Source: Oxytricha trifallax
Taxonomy: Eukaryota; Ciliophora; Spirotrichea; Sporadotrichida; Oxytrichidae
NCBI GenBank assembly: GCA_000711775.1
Contig: ARYC01002596.1
Location: forward strand, 1 to 64,000
Direction of reading: 5' to 3'
DNA length: 64,000 bases
Shown here: piece by piece, positions 1 through 10,086 of the stretch
How positions within the stretch are numbered: the stretch's first letter is position 1
Layout: the number at the start of each line of letters is the position of its first letter
Notes under the pieces: generated by a model
Databases searched by the model: none
What the model saw: the letters and a program-made list of their open reading frames with translations, nothing else
Told to the model about the DNA's origin: nothing
Made by a program: the position numbers and the translations under genes

Positions 1-718
1 TAGAAAAGTTTACCTTGCTAAACCAAGCATCTATAAAGGTCCTCTTTACTTCGAAATTTTCCAATTAAATCTCGAGATTAAATTCTCTTCATTGCATCAT
101 TCATAGAATCCATCTTGCTTTCTCTTTCTAGAAATGTTAATGAAATTTAAAATTATGGATATCCATTCTAAGTTTATTAAAATCTTACTACTAAATAGGG
201 AGGACCTGCTGGAGGTCAACCTTGAAAAGATATTCGGAGAAGCATTGAAAAACTTGCTCCAAGTTTCACAGATTGATTTACAATTTTATCAAACTTTCTC
301 CATTAAATTGCTCCTAATAATGTTTAATTATTTTAGGAGTTCCTCCAAATTAAGTTCAAACTTTATTAGGAGTTAAATTTTAAGGTTAAAACTTAATTAG
401 GAGCATAATAAATTAAAAAATGTTTAATAAAATTACCTCCAAATTAAGTTAAAACTTGATTTGGAGGACCTTCTAGAGAAACAAAACTTCATTAGGAGTA
501 TTTTAATTTACTAAAATGTATAAAATTCACATAAAATATGTGAACTTACAGTCTTTTATGGTTAGTTAATTTTCTTACCTCTCAGCAAAGAATCTACAAG
601 AGTGTCCTATACTCTACTATAAAAGTTTATCAAGGCAGATTTTATCATTATTATAATAAAATATATCAGAAAACAAAAATGAGCGCTAACCTTTTAGAAG
701 AGCGGCATTACTTGGATC
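1..718. repeat. TBE internal noncoding stretch with short scattered repeats
   Basis: No convincing gene. Between about 190 and 510 the motif ATTAGGAG or close relatives (TTTAGGAG, AATTAGGAG) and CCTCCAAATTAAGTT recur several times in both orientations, giving small inverted and direct repeats. This probably belongs to the transposon rather than to a host gene. Confidence 0.4.
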
Positions 719-2119
719 ATGTCAATAAAAGTTATCATTCCAGCAACCAAGAAAAGTAAAGACCAGAGACGCTTGTACTCAGTAGAAGCCTACTTATGAC
801 AACTTTGACCAGTCTAGCTTTGAGATTTAAAAATAAATTAAGTAAAAGGTCATATAGAAGCTGTGCAAATTGAGGAGGAGATTAAACAACCCGCCATAGA
901 GCATTAATAAATCCCAGCCAAACCTGATTATTAATGCAAAGAATGCAATAAAGTTTTCCCTTACAAGTCAACTTATAAGAGACACTTGAGAGATATAAAC
1001 AACGATATGCCAAGGTTATATCTCAAGCATTAAAAGAAAGATGGGAAGTATGTTTGTGAGAAGCCATATTCTCATACTAGAGACCTCAAAGTGCACTTAA
1101 AGAAAAAGCACAATCAAAGTTTTGTCTTTATTCATGAACCCACAGGGAATAGATTCCTCTAAAAAAGAAGATCAAGAAACCCAGTGGAGTCTCTTAGAGT
1201 TGAAGTCTAGAAGTAAGTTAAAATGAAGAAAAGCAGTCAAGAACTTTCCAGTCTCTGAGATCAATAAAATCATGGTTAAAATAGAGGCAATGAAGATTCC
1301 CATATTAAAAATAATTGACTTAGATTCTTGCCTTGAAAGCTACCTCACTCTTGAAGATAAAATAGAGAAGAGAGTCATTACTGATGATTAATATGCTTAC
1401 AAGATATATCCTTTCAATTACTTCCTTGCTGATGACAAGTTCCAAATGGAATTTGCTAATGAGTATAATGCTCTTTAAAAGGCAAAGTTAAATGAGTGTA
1501 GGCATATCATCTAGCTTGATGCTATTTTACTTGGTAAAGATCATTGTAGCCTTCAGGCTTCCATTACTTGAAATGACTTACAGAGAATTCTTATCTGACA
1601 ATAGATGTCAGAGATAAATTAACTAGATAATATAGCAGATAGTTGAAGGGATTGAAGAGCTTCACAAGCTAGGCTATGTTCATAGAGACTTAAAGCCAGA
1701 GAACATCATGATGAACTTTCAGCCTCTTAGAGTTTATATTATTGACTTCAACAGAGCTCAAAGAGTGCAAGCCTCTGCATAAGGAAATGTATACGGCACT
1801 CCTGGATATTTTCCATGAGAGAGAGGATTGGAGAGATGGAGACACTTAATGGGATATCTGGGCTCTAGCAGTAATAATAATAGAGAGCGACATGCCAAGA
1901 AACGATTACTTTAGCTGCAGGGGTGAGAGAGATTCTAAGCAAAGAATCAAACAATATCTCGATAAAAATAAAATAAATGGAGGTCTAAGAGAACTTGCAT
2001 ACTCAACTATTATCAAGCCAAGCTAAGAGAATTAACAAACAATAGAAACAATCAAACATCAACTTAGAAAGATAAAATTCAGAGAACTGCCACATGACTC
2101 TAAGCTTATGTTTGTGTGA
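719..2119 (+). pseudogene. TBE zinc-finger/protein-kinase gene, frameshifted
   Basis: In the ciliate code this region encodes a C2H2 zinc finger near 930-1000 (C-x2-C...H), a second finger near 1045-1110 that has lost a cysteine, and a protein-kinase domain. The kinase N-lobe includes YAYKIYPF and EFANEYNAL, followed by the catalytic loop HRDLKPEN near 1679-1705, IIDFNRAQ in place of the usual DFG, and GTPGYF. TAA is used as glutamine within the coding frame. At least three frame changes (about 780-850, 1245, 1540-1555 and 1815) break the reading frame and no pointer-bounded insert explains them, so I call it decayed. The start ATG at 719 is the first that leads into coding-like sequence, and the last frame stops at TGA 2117-2119. 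Family knowledge: TBE elements carry such a gene beside their transposase. Confidence 0.75.
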
Positions 2120-2162
2120 AATATTTTAAAAACTCGCTTGTTATACTCACTTAAAATACTAA

Positions 2163-2268
2163 TATTTAAACATTAAACCCCTACATAAACCCTATTAAAA
2201 CCCTAATAAAGTATGCACTAATAGTCTACTTTTATCAATCAAACTACTGAAAGGGTTTTGGGGTTTTG
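2163..2268 (-). repeat. TBE right inverted terminal repeat and AAT target site
   Basis: Read on the minus strand this begins with the C4A4-type terminus and continues with a segment similar to the left TBE end at 63730: both share the order terminal C4A4, then GTTTTGATTGAT-like sequence, then TTAGGGTTT. AAT at 2269-2271 is the expected target-site copy. Confidence 0.8.
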
Positions 2269-2271
2269 AAT

Positions 2272-3016
2272 GGCGTCCTCAAATCATTATTTCTTAAGAA
2301 ACTAAAAATTTTGACTAATCCAGAGTGTCAACTCAATCAACAAAGTCGATAGCTCAGCATAGCTAAACTCCTTATTTCAGAGACCCTAATGAATTAATGA
2401 ATTCTTCGCAAGATAGCAGTACTATGAGAAGCATTAACACAAATAATACCAATTAAATGAGCAATAAAAATGCTTATAACAAACATCTTGAGAAAAAATC
2501 AGATTAAAACTTTTAGAGCATAGCCAATAAAAATTTGAAAAAGTAACTTACAATGGCCAATAAAGCTAATTAGCCCTAAATTAATATGTAAAACGATGAT
2601 TTTGTAAGAATAAACTCTGATCAATAATAGTTTTATGTAGTATTGTATTGAATGAATTATAATTAAAGTTGCTTATTAATAGCACATTCTTATATTTTAT
2701 TGATCAATCATAAACTTTGCAAATTCCTCCTTAATCAACAAGAAAAGTCACAAATAATTTAATTCTCCCACCTGCCACTCAATCCCGAACAACAGCCGCC
2801 ACCTAAAACAATTCACATAACCAATCTCCCATAAATATAAACCGTAATTAATTAAAAGGGGGTCCTAGTCAGAGTAACATAAAAAGCAAATTCAATAAGT
2901 TCAATAAATTCAATTTCAACTCAATAAAGTAGTAATAAGAAGCAATGGCATTATAAAAGAAGCAGGAAGAAGCTCAAAAGATTTTAATCTCAAAAAGGAG
3001 AAGGATGAGTAATTGA
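2272..3016 (+). CDS. N/Q/S-rich basic protein of unknown function (5' end uncertain)
   Basis: The frame is open from the TBE edge to TGA 3014-3016. It is rich in Asn, Gln and Ser, has many TAA/TAG glutamine codons, and ends in a basic helix-like tail (KKQEEAQKI...SKRRRMSN). The first in-frame ATG is at 2397, but the frame is open upstream to the transposon boundary, so the TBE may sit inside the gene or just before it. One IES (2618-2708) must be removed to keep the frame: its excision joins INSDQ to SQTLQIPPQ. It converges with the MCM-like gene, the stops lying 187 bp apart. No domain recognised; low-complexity composition alone does not indicate a function. Confidence 0.6.
2618..2708 (+). 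other. IES, pointer TGATCAAT
   Basis: The 8 bp pointer lies at 2618-2625 and 2701-2708, in the same codon phase on both sides. Removing 83 bp (not a multiple of three) restores the frame of the N/Q-rich gene. Confidence 0.85.
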
Positions 3017-3203
3017 GTAAAATTTTAAAACACAATTTTCAATTAATAATGAAATGTATTTAATTTAATCAATCAATTAAAACAAAACTAATAATTGTAT
3101 CAAATGAATTGTATGTGCTTAATAAATTAATTGAATAAAATTAATAATAATTAAAGATATAGTTATAAAGATAAAAAATGAGGATAAAATCAAAAAGCCG
3201 TAG

Positions 3204-6200
3204 TCAATCAATATTTCTGACTATGTTCTCAATAAGAGTCTTGTACAAGTTCTTGAACTTGACATTCTCTTTGACTTTGATTTAGCAATTGATACACTTC
3301 TTAATGCAAGGACCCTTGTGATTGCCATCCTTTCTGATCTCAAGATGCATTTAATCAATGAGGCCAGTAATCAAATCTTCATCTTAAGAGCAATCTGTAT
3401 CTTCAAGATCGTCTAGGTGAGTGTTGTAATGATTGCCACGAGCTCTAGGTCTTCTAACATCGCTAGGATTCAAGGGAAACTGGAGAGATGTATCGATAGT
3501 CTTGCACAGCTTCAACCTTGAGAAAAAGTACAAAATTTTGAATTGCAGCTAATCTTTTGAGTAAATAGTCTTGCCACTTCTAAAAAGACGAGTTGTCTCA
3601 AAAAAGAATATAGATAGGACACAATCTATAATCTCAAGACCTTATTGTTTGAAAGATGATGGAATCTGTTGCAGATTTAACCCCTTATCTAACTAAATCT
3701 GGTTGATTTATTCATCAGAAGATTTGAGAAAGAAAAGCCTAAGAAAATTTATGCTATCAGCAATCTTTTTAACTTTGACTACATCAGATAAAGTCATCCA
3801 ATTTTTATCGTTTTGAGTAGCTCCATTTTCTTATTTATAGAAAGCTGAATTGGTATCATTTTCTTGATGTTGCTTTCTTTGGCAAAGGTAATAGTATTGA
3901 ATAAAGTGCTCTCCAATGCTAAGTTTAAGCTTTTAGATTTCACTTAGATCTGTAAATTTAGCTTGAACTGGTTAGAAATTCTTGCAAAAGCACTTCAAAT
4001 CTTTGAATTCAAACAATAAGTCTTTCTTGAATTGAGGGATGTTTTAATCAAGGTTGATAGAGAGCCTGTCTAAAACTAGGTTGTCTGTGTATTTTAAGTA
4101 ATCAGTTCCAAGAACCTCAACCTAAGAATAATTGCTTATTTCAATTGCAATGTCAAATAGGTTTATAAAATCACTACCATATTCCTTCAGGATAAGTTCA
4201 GTTAAGTTTTTCTAAGACTTTTTCGGTCCCTTAATTTTGTCGAGAAGCTAGATGGCATCCAAGAATACCCATATTGTTAAATTCACTCTTATAGGCTGAT
4301 TTTGCTGCTTGAAGAAGATAACACCTTTTCTCATAATTAGCTTCAGCAAGTTAAGTATATCTTTCTTGGGATTCTTGAATCATTATGGATTTTTTGTTAA
4401 ATATACGAAATTATAGATAGCTAATATAATATTAATAGATTTTAGCAATGGCATATAAATACATATCTAAAATATACTCTATTTTTTCAGTATCTTTAGC
4501 AGATTTCAAACCCATTAATATTGATAAAAATTAAGAAGTCTCTTACTTACATATCAAAACAACTTACCAAGCTTACCAAAAAATAACTTAGATAAACTCT
4601 TTATAAGTTATCTTTTAGCCAGTCACATATAAACTTCAATATGATTTATTTCTTATAATTATTTTACAATTAAACTCTTTTTAGTTTTTTTATAGAAAAA
4701 AATTAGCATGAATACGATGATTGAATGATCGTTCATTAACAAGAAAGGTATAGTAGTTTAAGCATCATATGTACTTGGAAATTCAACAACTTTAACTCCC
4801 TTACACTTTAAAGTACTCGTGAGAGAATTAAAATGCTCTGAGTCATCGTTGACAAATAACAAATTGATATTTTCTCTGCCTGTACTTTAAGATAAAATTT
4901 CAGTGCTATCTTCTTCATGTGCTAAAGGAGTAAAGACAGTGTACAAATCTTCATGACTCATAACTTCTGGATTCAAATCTTGCACATAAAGTTACTAAGT
5001 CCAAATTTTAAGGTCAGGTTGCTCTTCCTTACTGTCGTGTTCCAGAAACTTAACCAGAGTATTTTTCATTTAAATTATTGAACTGATTAGCATCGCAAGC
5101 TTAAAGTGAAACATGTTCGAATTTTAAGTCATTTGATCCTGGTTCTCAAAAAGTCTATCAACAAGCAAGTGAACTTTTCCGAACGAATCATCTATTTACT
5201 CTAAGGCTAGCATTCTTTGAACCAGAGCATCCTTATACTCCTCTTAAGAGAGGCTCTCCTTCTTTGCACTTCCCAAAGATTCATGAGTGGATTGGGAATG
5301 CTTAGTCGAGACATTGAATGATTCCATATCATATAGGGCATCAAAAATAGAATAGCTAGAAGTGAAGTTAGTTGAAGTTCCCTGCTATTATTTGTTGTAT
5401 CTCTTGTTTGCAATCTCAACTACTACATAATATAGAAAGTTTATTTAGATTATTTGAATAATAATCTATTCACTCTAGGATAGAATTTGTTGTTAGCATC
5501 TTAGGTATGTCTATCATGCATCTTGATGTTGTCAACTGTAAGTAAAGACTAATTTCTAAAAGCTGTCAATGACTTTGAAGACTTTAAGGAAGTTGTCTCT
5601 GATCCTGAATAAAATAGCTGAGCTAAAGCTGAGTCTTTGCCAATCATTTAATGAAAAGGGTTTACTTTTACGACATCAAAAACTACAAATGCACCTAGTA
5701 GAGGAGAGATACACTTTTCCTGAATCATTTGTTGCTATGGGCACATAAAGTAGTATCCTGTAAAGTTTATTACTTCACCTATGTTCAGAAAATTTACAAA
5801 CGGCTCAATTTAGGGAAATTAATTTACCTTTAAATAAAAATGAAACTGTGTAAAGTAGTTCCAACAAAGTAAAAGAATTATTTTGCCCATATAAAATTAA
5901 CCAAAGTGTTGAAATGTTTGAAGCTAGATTGATCATCTTCTTACTGTGGTTGAGTGCAAGTATCTCAGCTTTTTAACACTATGAGTACTTCTAGTCAACT
6001 ACCTGATATTTAGTGAAACAGTTCTCACAATGCACTTCATTAGTCTCATCAACAGTCTCATAATACAAATGCTTGCCCACTTTCCCTGTATAATTAACTT
6101 GATTCTTGAAAATCTTCAAAGGATTCGTATTTACTTAGGTAAAGATTTCTGGCTGCATAGTGCACATACAGACTCTCTTGTGTATCTTTGAATGTAGATA

Positions 6201-6857
6201 TAGTTACACAGGAAAAATATTGAGTACTCTCACAAGCTTTAGTTAAACCAGCTGCCCGTGGTTTCTTAAAACGCTATTACTTAAGAGAGCAGTAGGGTTG
6301 ATCTGGTTTAGTGCATAGGGAAAATGAGAAAGTCTTAAACTAATCTTAATCAAAAGATTCATTTCAAGTTAAGATATGATTTAGCTTAGGTGTCTCTCTT
6401 GATCGTAGTAGTTTGATTAGTTGTAGCTTGCCTCTTTCAATCTAAGTATTGATTCTTCTCTGTATGTTTCAATGAACAATAAATAAACATAAAAAAAGTG
6501 AATAATTTTAGTCAAATAATTGAACACTTCTTTTGTGTAACAAGCTAGCTTAGGGTAGTATCTAAAGAAGCATCTAATAAAATTATCTCCCAGAAATTAA
6601 TCAAAATGTATCATGTTGATAAGATCGATATCAAGATCGACACTCACTTCAAAATTGCTCTCATTCAAAGTTTCTTCAGGTTTTGCAAGCTTTGTGATAT
6701 TTCCTGGTATGTTAATCATAACTTAGTCATAGATAGATTAACCTCTCTCTTCTTTAATGAAAGCTTTCAGTTTTTAAATGAAAGAGGTCTTTGCTTTGTT
6801 AACTTTCTTGTCAGGGTTTTGGATTCTTTTTGGTGATAAAGATTCAGATCTTTCCAT
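3204..6857 (-). CDS. MCM-like protein with a degenerate ATPase module (MCMDC2-like?)
   Basis: After removal of four IESs the gene is 998 codons from ATG 6857 to TGA 3206-3204. Around residues 210-265 there is a C-x-C...C-x2-C zinc-binding pattern (VCMC...HCENC), followed by an OB-fold-like segment containing NIGEVINFTGYYF, the position where MCMs have GD-V-xx-TGxF. The AAA+ part is recognisable by NMFHFKLAMLISSI, INLLFVNDDSEHF (where Walker A should be, but no GxxxxGKS) and TIWVFLDAIQ...FINLFDIAIE, where MCMs normally carry the arginine finger in SRFDL. Lost Walker A and arginine finger suggest a non-catalytic MCM such as the meiotic MCMDC2 type; the MCM relationship is fairly sure, the subfamily is inference. 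Length is above the usual MCMDC2 size. Confidence 0.72.
4376..4713 (-). other. IES, pointer ATTCA
   Basis: Pointer copies at 4709-4713 and 4376-4380 (minus-strand ATTCA). Excision of 333 bp joins SIIVF to KNPKKDILNLL in the MCM-like gene. An intron with nearly the same limits is possible, but such long introns would be unusual here. Confidence 0.75.
5416..5537 (-). other. IES, pointer AGTTGA
   Basis: Copies at 5532-5537 and 5416-5421, same codon phase. Removing 116 bp (frame-shifting) joins QSLLTV to EIANKRYNK in the MCM-like gene. Confidence 0.82.
5809..5975 (-). other. IES, pointer TAAA
   Basis: Short pointer at 5972-5975 and 5809-5812; 163 bp removed. The join gives KYSQCQIEPFVNFLNIGE, putting the zinc motif next to the OB-like strand in frame. 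The pointer is only 4 bp, so the exact limits are less sure than the existence of an insert. Confidence 0.65.
6473..6526 (-). other. IES, pointer TGTTCA
   Basis: Copies at 6521-6526 and 6473-6478. The 48 bp insert keeps the frame, so support comes from pointer plus composition: without it the protein reads CYTKEVFIETYREESIL; with it a hydrophobic AT-coded insert appears. Confidence 0.65.
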
Positions 6858-6961
6858 TTTAAATTTTAGATTATTAATTAATTATAAATATCTCATAAAT
6901 CTCAGCTTTTATAGTCTCATAAATTAGTTATAGATTGATGAAATTAAAGTATTTTATATTT

Positions 6962-9649
6962 TCAATTCTATCTCATATTTATTTCTAAATCAGATTCAGT
7001 ATCGGATCCTGACCCAAGATCGTCATAATCCTCAATTCTTGGCAATCTTTATCTACAAGTAGGACAGTCCATTTTCATATTCATCCATTAAAGTAGACAT
7101 TTCTTATGATACTTATGATTACAGGGTGTTAGCATGTACCCTTTGGTAAATTATGCACTATCTTAATTCTCTGTATTGCTGATTCCAGAGCCATCAGGGT
7201 TTAAGTCTGATGGATGATATCTCAAAGGAGTTAAGCATATTACGCAATCAGATTAATAAATTATTTGTTCTTCTGTCAATATTTCCACAGTCTATTACTC
7301 AATATCATTCTTTATTTCATCTTTCACATGATCTTGAGCACTTGTAATTGAATCATGCAACACTTGATGTTATCTATTTTTCTTTGATTTCCTTAAGCCC
7401 AAATTCATTACTCTTCGAAAAGCTGAAGTCGAAGTTGTAGTCGTAGCTATGGATGATCCAATTTCATTACCAAGCTACTTTACATTGAACTTTCTAAAAT
7501 ATTAATGAGACAAGCCCTCAGATCTCAACCTTCTATTTCTCTCTCTTATAATACTTCTCATTCTTCTTCGCATTCTCCTGGGAAGATATCTTATTGGATT
7601 TCTAACTGATTGAAATAGCAAAGTGAGAAACTGAAGTGTGATAGAAGTTACGATTATCACAACTGTAGATTAATGTGGCTAAGTCATGAACAAATTTTCT
7701 GGGCATCCTCTCATGTAAACCTAGAAACATAATTAACCAAGATAAATAATCCTTACAGGAAAGAAAATGAAGTGACAGGAGGAGAAGAACACGAAACCAG
7801 GTGATAAATGATATCTTGAATGCTATCCGAGTATATGATTCACTATTATTTAAGGAATCCAAATTGTACCGAAAAATAGGACCATAAATATGTCAACTGT
7901 AAGGATTTTGTAGACTGAAATCAAGAAAATAAAAACAAAAAAGTAGTATCTGCTGTAGCACTTAAGCTCGCTATTTCTCATCTACTATTCAACCAGAATG
8001 TATGTTTATTAAGCCTTCCAAACTGCAACGATCATCTTTCTTTATATCAAGAAATGCAAGATAATATTGCAGATTACAGGAGCCCAAACCAACCTCGAGT
8101 GGGTACTGAATAATTGATAGCTTAAAATCAAGTGAATAACAATTGATAGCAAGTTCCATATCGAATGGATCCCTAATGAGAAAAGTGAAATATTGTTAGC
8201 GTTCTCTCTTTGATCCTACGTTATTTTTACATACTCAAAGACCATCGCATAGATTAAGATTATCGTCAAACCCATGTAAATCATGCAATATCTGAACAAC
8301 TTGCCTTTAAGGTTCTATAATTAATCAAAATGAAACTATCTTGCTTACTGAAAAATCTATATTGTAAAATTCCCCTTCTATGGCATTTGGAAAGCATATT
8401 TCGTTTTTGTCAGCATTTTCAATTTTTATCAATACTTTGTAGATTTAATCATGTAACTGATGCTCATCATTATTGCCGATTATTAAGTTTAAAGGAAATT
8501 ACTAATCGATATAGCTTTGTGTTGCATTTTCAAATCTGAAAGAAATGTTCAATGAACAGTCTAAACAAAAAAGGGTTGAAATACATAGGTTAAAATTTAC
8601 TTTAAACATGATTTACTGTCAATAATGAAGCTTGCTTAACTGGCCCTCTATAATTAGGAAAGTGCAAAGAACTATAGTAACAGAATTATTATATAAAACT
8701 TTGGAAAAGATTACCTATTTTCATGGTCATATACCATTTTATTCTGGGATTCATATCCAAGAATACTGGATGCTTCTATCTAGACGAAATTATCAAGATA
8801 CTTTGAATCTTGAAGGATTATTTTAATGTCAAATTTCGTATAAATAGTACTGTTGCTGATATGCTTTGTTAGAGAGTATGCAAACCTCTTTTCATCGTAA
8901 TCGTAAGAATAGAAGTTAAAGAGAATCGTTGCGTTTCCTTTGGTATGCTCAAAGTAGCCGTTTAACTATAGAGTTTAATGAATACTCAATCAAAATAGAA
9001 TAATAAACCTTAAAATCCAACTTGTTAGATTAATGTCATTAATAGAAGTTAAAATCTAATGAATTTATATTTAACTTACAGGTTACTGATCTGGTCCAGT
9101 TGAATGCCAAGAACCCTTAAATGGTTGTTAAAACTGTCCATGTGAAGTATTTAAGAAAGGAGCAACTTTGGTTAGATTGTGCATATTTTCGCGATTTAAT
9201 TTCTTACCCTACTCAAATTACTACTTAATTTTGTCTATTCTGTGCTATTCAACTTGAGTCATGTTTGGAAACTCGTTAAAATAAAAAAAAAATTAACATT
9301 TTATTAACTCTTATTTAAAATAATTTATTAGAATGTGCATCAACATATATTTTATAAACTCCTCGGGATCCTACTCATCTAAAGTAAGATCAAGAATATC
9401 TTAATTTTATTTTGTCAAATTTGTGTTTTATGATGGATTTTTTTGTTGATTTGGTATTAAGCTTAATCTATCTTGATCTAAAGAATTTGGAAGATTTATA
9501 TTGCTAGGATTTGCATTAAATTCTTAACTTAGTATAGCATTTTCAATACTTTCCTGCTCAATAAATACTTATTCTAATTACGTTTACTGATCATTTTCTT
9601 ATAAGTTATCAATTAATTTTCTTTAAAGTGGGATGTTTTATAATTTCAT
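6962..9649 (-). CDS. Tul1/Dsc1-like transmembrane RING-H2 ubiquitin ligase
   Basis: With five IESs removed the gene has 791 codons from ATG 9649 to TGA 6964-6962. The C-terminus carries a long-spaced RING-H2: DCVICL, then YMLTPCNHKYHKKC and CPTCRQRLP (about residues 695-760). Before it lie several hydrophobic segments (about residues 430-620) containing GTIWIPQIIVNH and ending in NPIRYLPRR, the arrangement of the yeast Tul1 / fission-yeast Dsc1 family, in which a luminal domain, a multi-TM region and a RING with a YMVTPC-like motif act in Golgi/endosome membrane-protein quality control. The luminal part includes NGYFEHTKGNATILFNFYSYD. Yeast Tul1 has about 760 residues, so the size fits. The first ~100 residues are N/Q-rich with no obvious signal peptide, which is odd for the family and leaves the exact start open. 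Confidence 0.85.
8323..8357 (-). other. IES (pointer GATT) or 34 nt intron
   Basis: Two readings fit the frame: a 31 bp IES with GATT at 8354-8357 and 8323-8326, or a 34 nt GTAAGC...TATAG intron at 8348-8315. Either leads into NLKGKLFRYC, the first TM region of the Tul1-like gene. Confidence 0.6.
8551..8629 (-). other. IES, pointer TTCATT
   Basis: Copies at 8624-8629 and 8551-8556, same phase; 73 bp removed, joining RGPVKQAS to LNISFRFENATQ. This is the only solution I found that keeps the luminal domain open. Confidence 0.82.
8672..8718 (-). other. IES (pointer ATAG) or 43 nt intron
   Basis: A 43 bp insert begins GTAATC and ends TATAG, so a spliceosomal intron and an IES with a 4 bp pointer give the same product (DHEN|SSLHFPNY). 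Its frame-shifting length shows it must be removed at DNA or RNA level. Confidence 0.7.
8976..9064 (-). other. IES, pointer ATTCATTA
   Basis: 8 bp pointer at 9057-9064 and 8976-8983 in the same phase; 81 bp removed. The join reads VSQIQIHQTLQLNGYFEH in the Tul1-like gene. Confidence 0.75.
9269..9361 (-). other. IES, pointer GAGTTT
   Basis: Copies at 9356-9361 and 9269-9274, same phase; 87 bp removed, joining LDEQDPEEF to PNMTQVEQHR near the N-terminus of the Tul1-like protein. Confidence 0.7.
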
Positions 9650-10086
9650 AAAATGAATTATGAGAGATTAAGAATTCAATATAAAAATTTTATTCAAAAT
9701 TAATTATTATAATAGAGATGTTGTGCAAACCTTTTTACTGATTTTTTATCGAAAAAGTTTAAATAATATTTTTAAATCCTTGTAGTTTTAAAGCTTAATT
9801 TGTACCAACTTCTTGTTATTAGATTTAGAGCAAACCACTATCAAATTCTTGAGCAAAAATTAGTGGACAGAAATACTTCAATAAAAGTAAGATATAAATC
9901 CACTTATTTACAAATTTCATTACTAATTTTATAACTTTTAATATAAATATTATAATATTATCTCACTTATTGATGGTACAAATTACTGCTTATTATATAA
10001 GTTTCAATTCATGCATAGATGTAAAGAAGAAATTTAAATGAAGTTAATGAAATTGTATAGATGCTTAAGGAAATTAAAATATGTTA
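9650..10086. other. Intergenic gap between two minus-strand genes
   Basis: About 440 bp, strongly AT-rich, between the stop of the pseudophosphatase gene and the start of the Tul1-like gene. I see no coding segment; it should contain the somatic chromosome ends (telomere-addition sites) of both genes. Confidence 0.5.

Larger units (their letters stand above)
1..2268 (+). mobile_element. Right part of a TBE-type (telomere-bearing element) transposon
   Basis: The outer right end at 2252-2268 reads as the complement of the C4A4 telomere-like terminus (16 of 17 bases fit the G4T4G4T4G pattern) and is followed directly by AAT, matching the 3 bp ANT target duplication known for TBE elements. Inside lies a decayed gene for a C2H2 zinc-finger plus protein-kinase protein, the combination known for the ~57 kDa TBE protein. 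TBEs are about 4 kb, so the transposase and left end should lie upstream of the window; I see no transposase here. In Oxytricha, TBE elements are removed from the somatic genome and their transposases take part in the rearrangement. Confidence 0.85.

Noticed and set aside
8966..9079. 114 nt GTAAGT...TATAG intron in the Tul1-like gene
   Set aside because: It fits the frame, but an 8 bp pointer with consistent phase gives a smaller insert and a natural joined sequence, so an IES is preferred.
9080..9185. Cys-rich reading on the plus strand (GCQNCPCEVF)
   Set aside because: It is antisense to the Tul1-like coding segment, which has better support from frame closure and homology.
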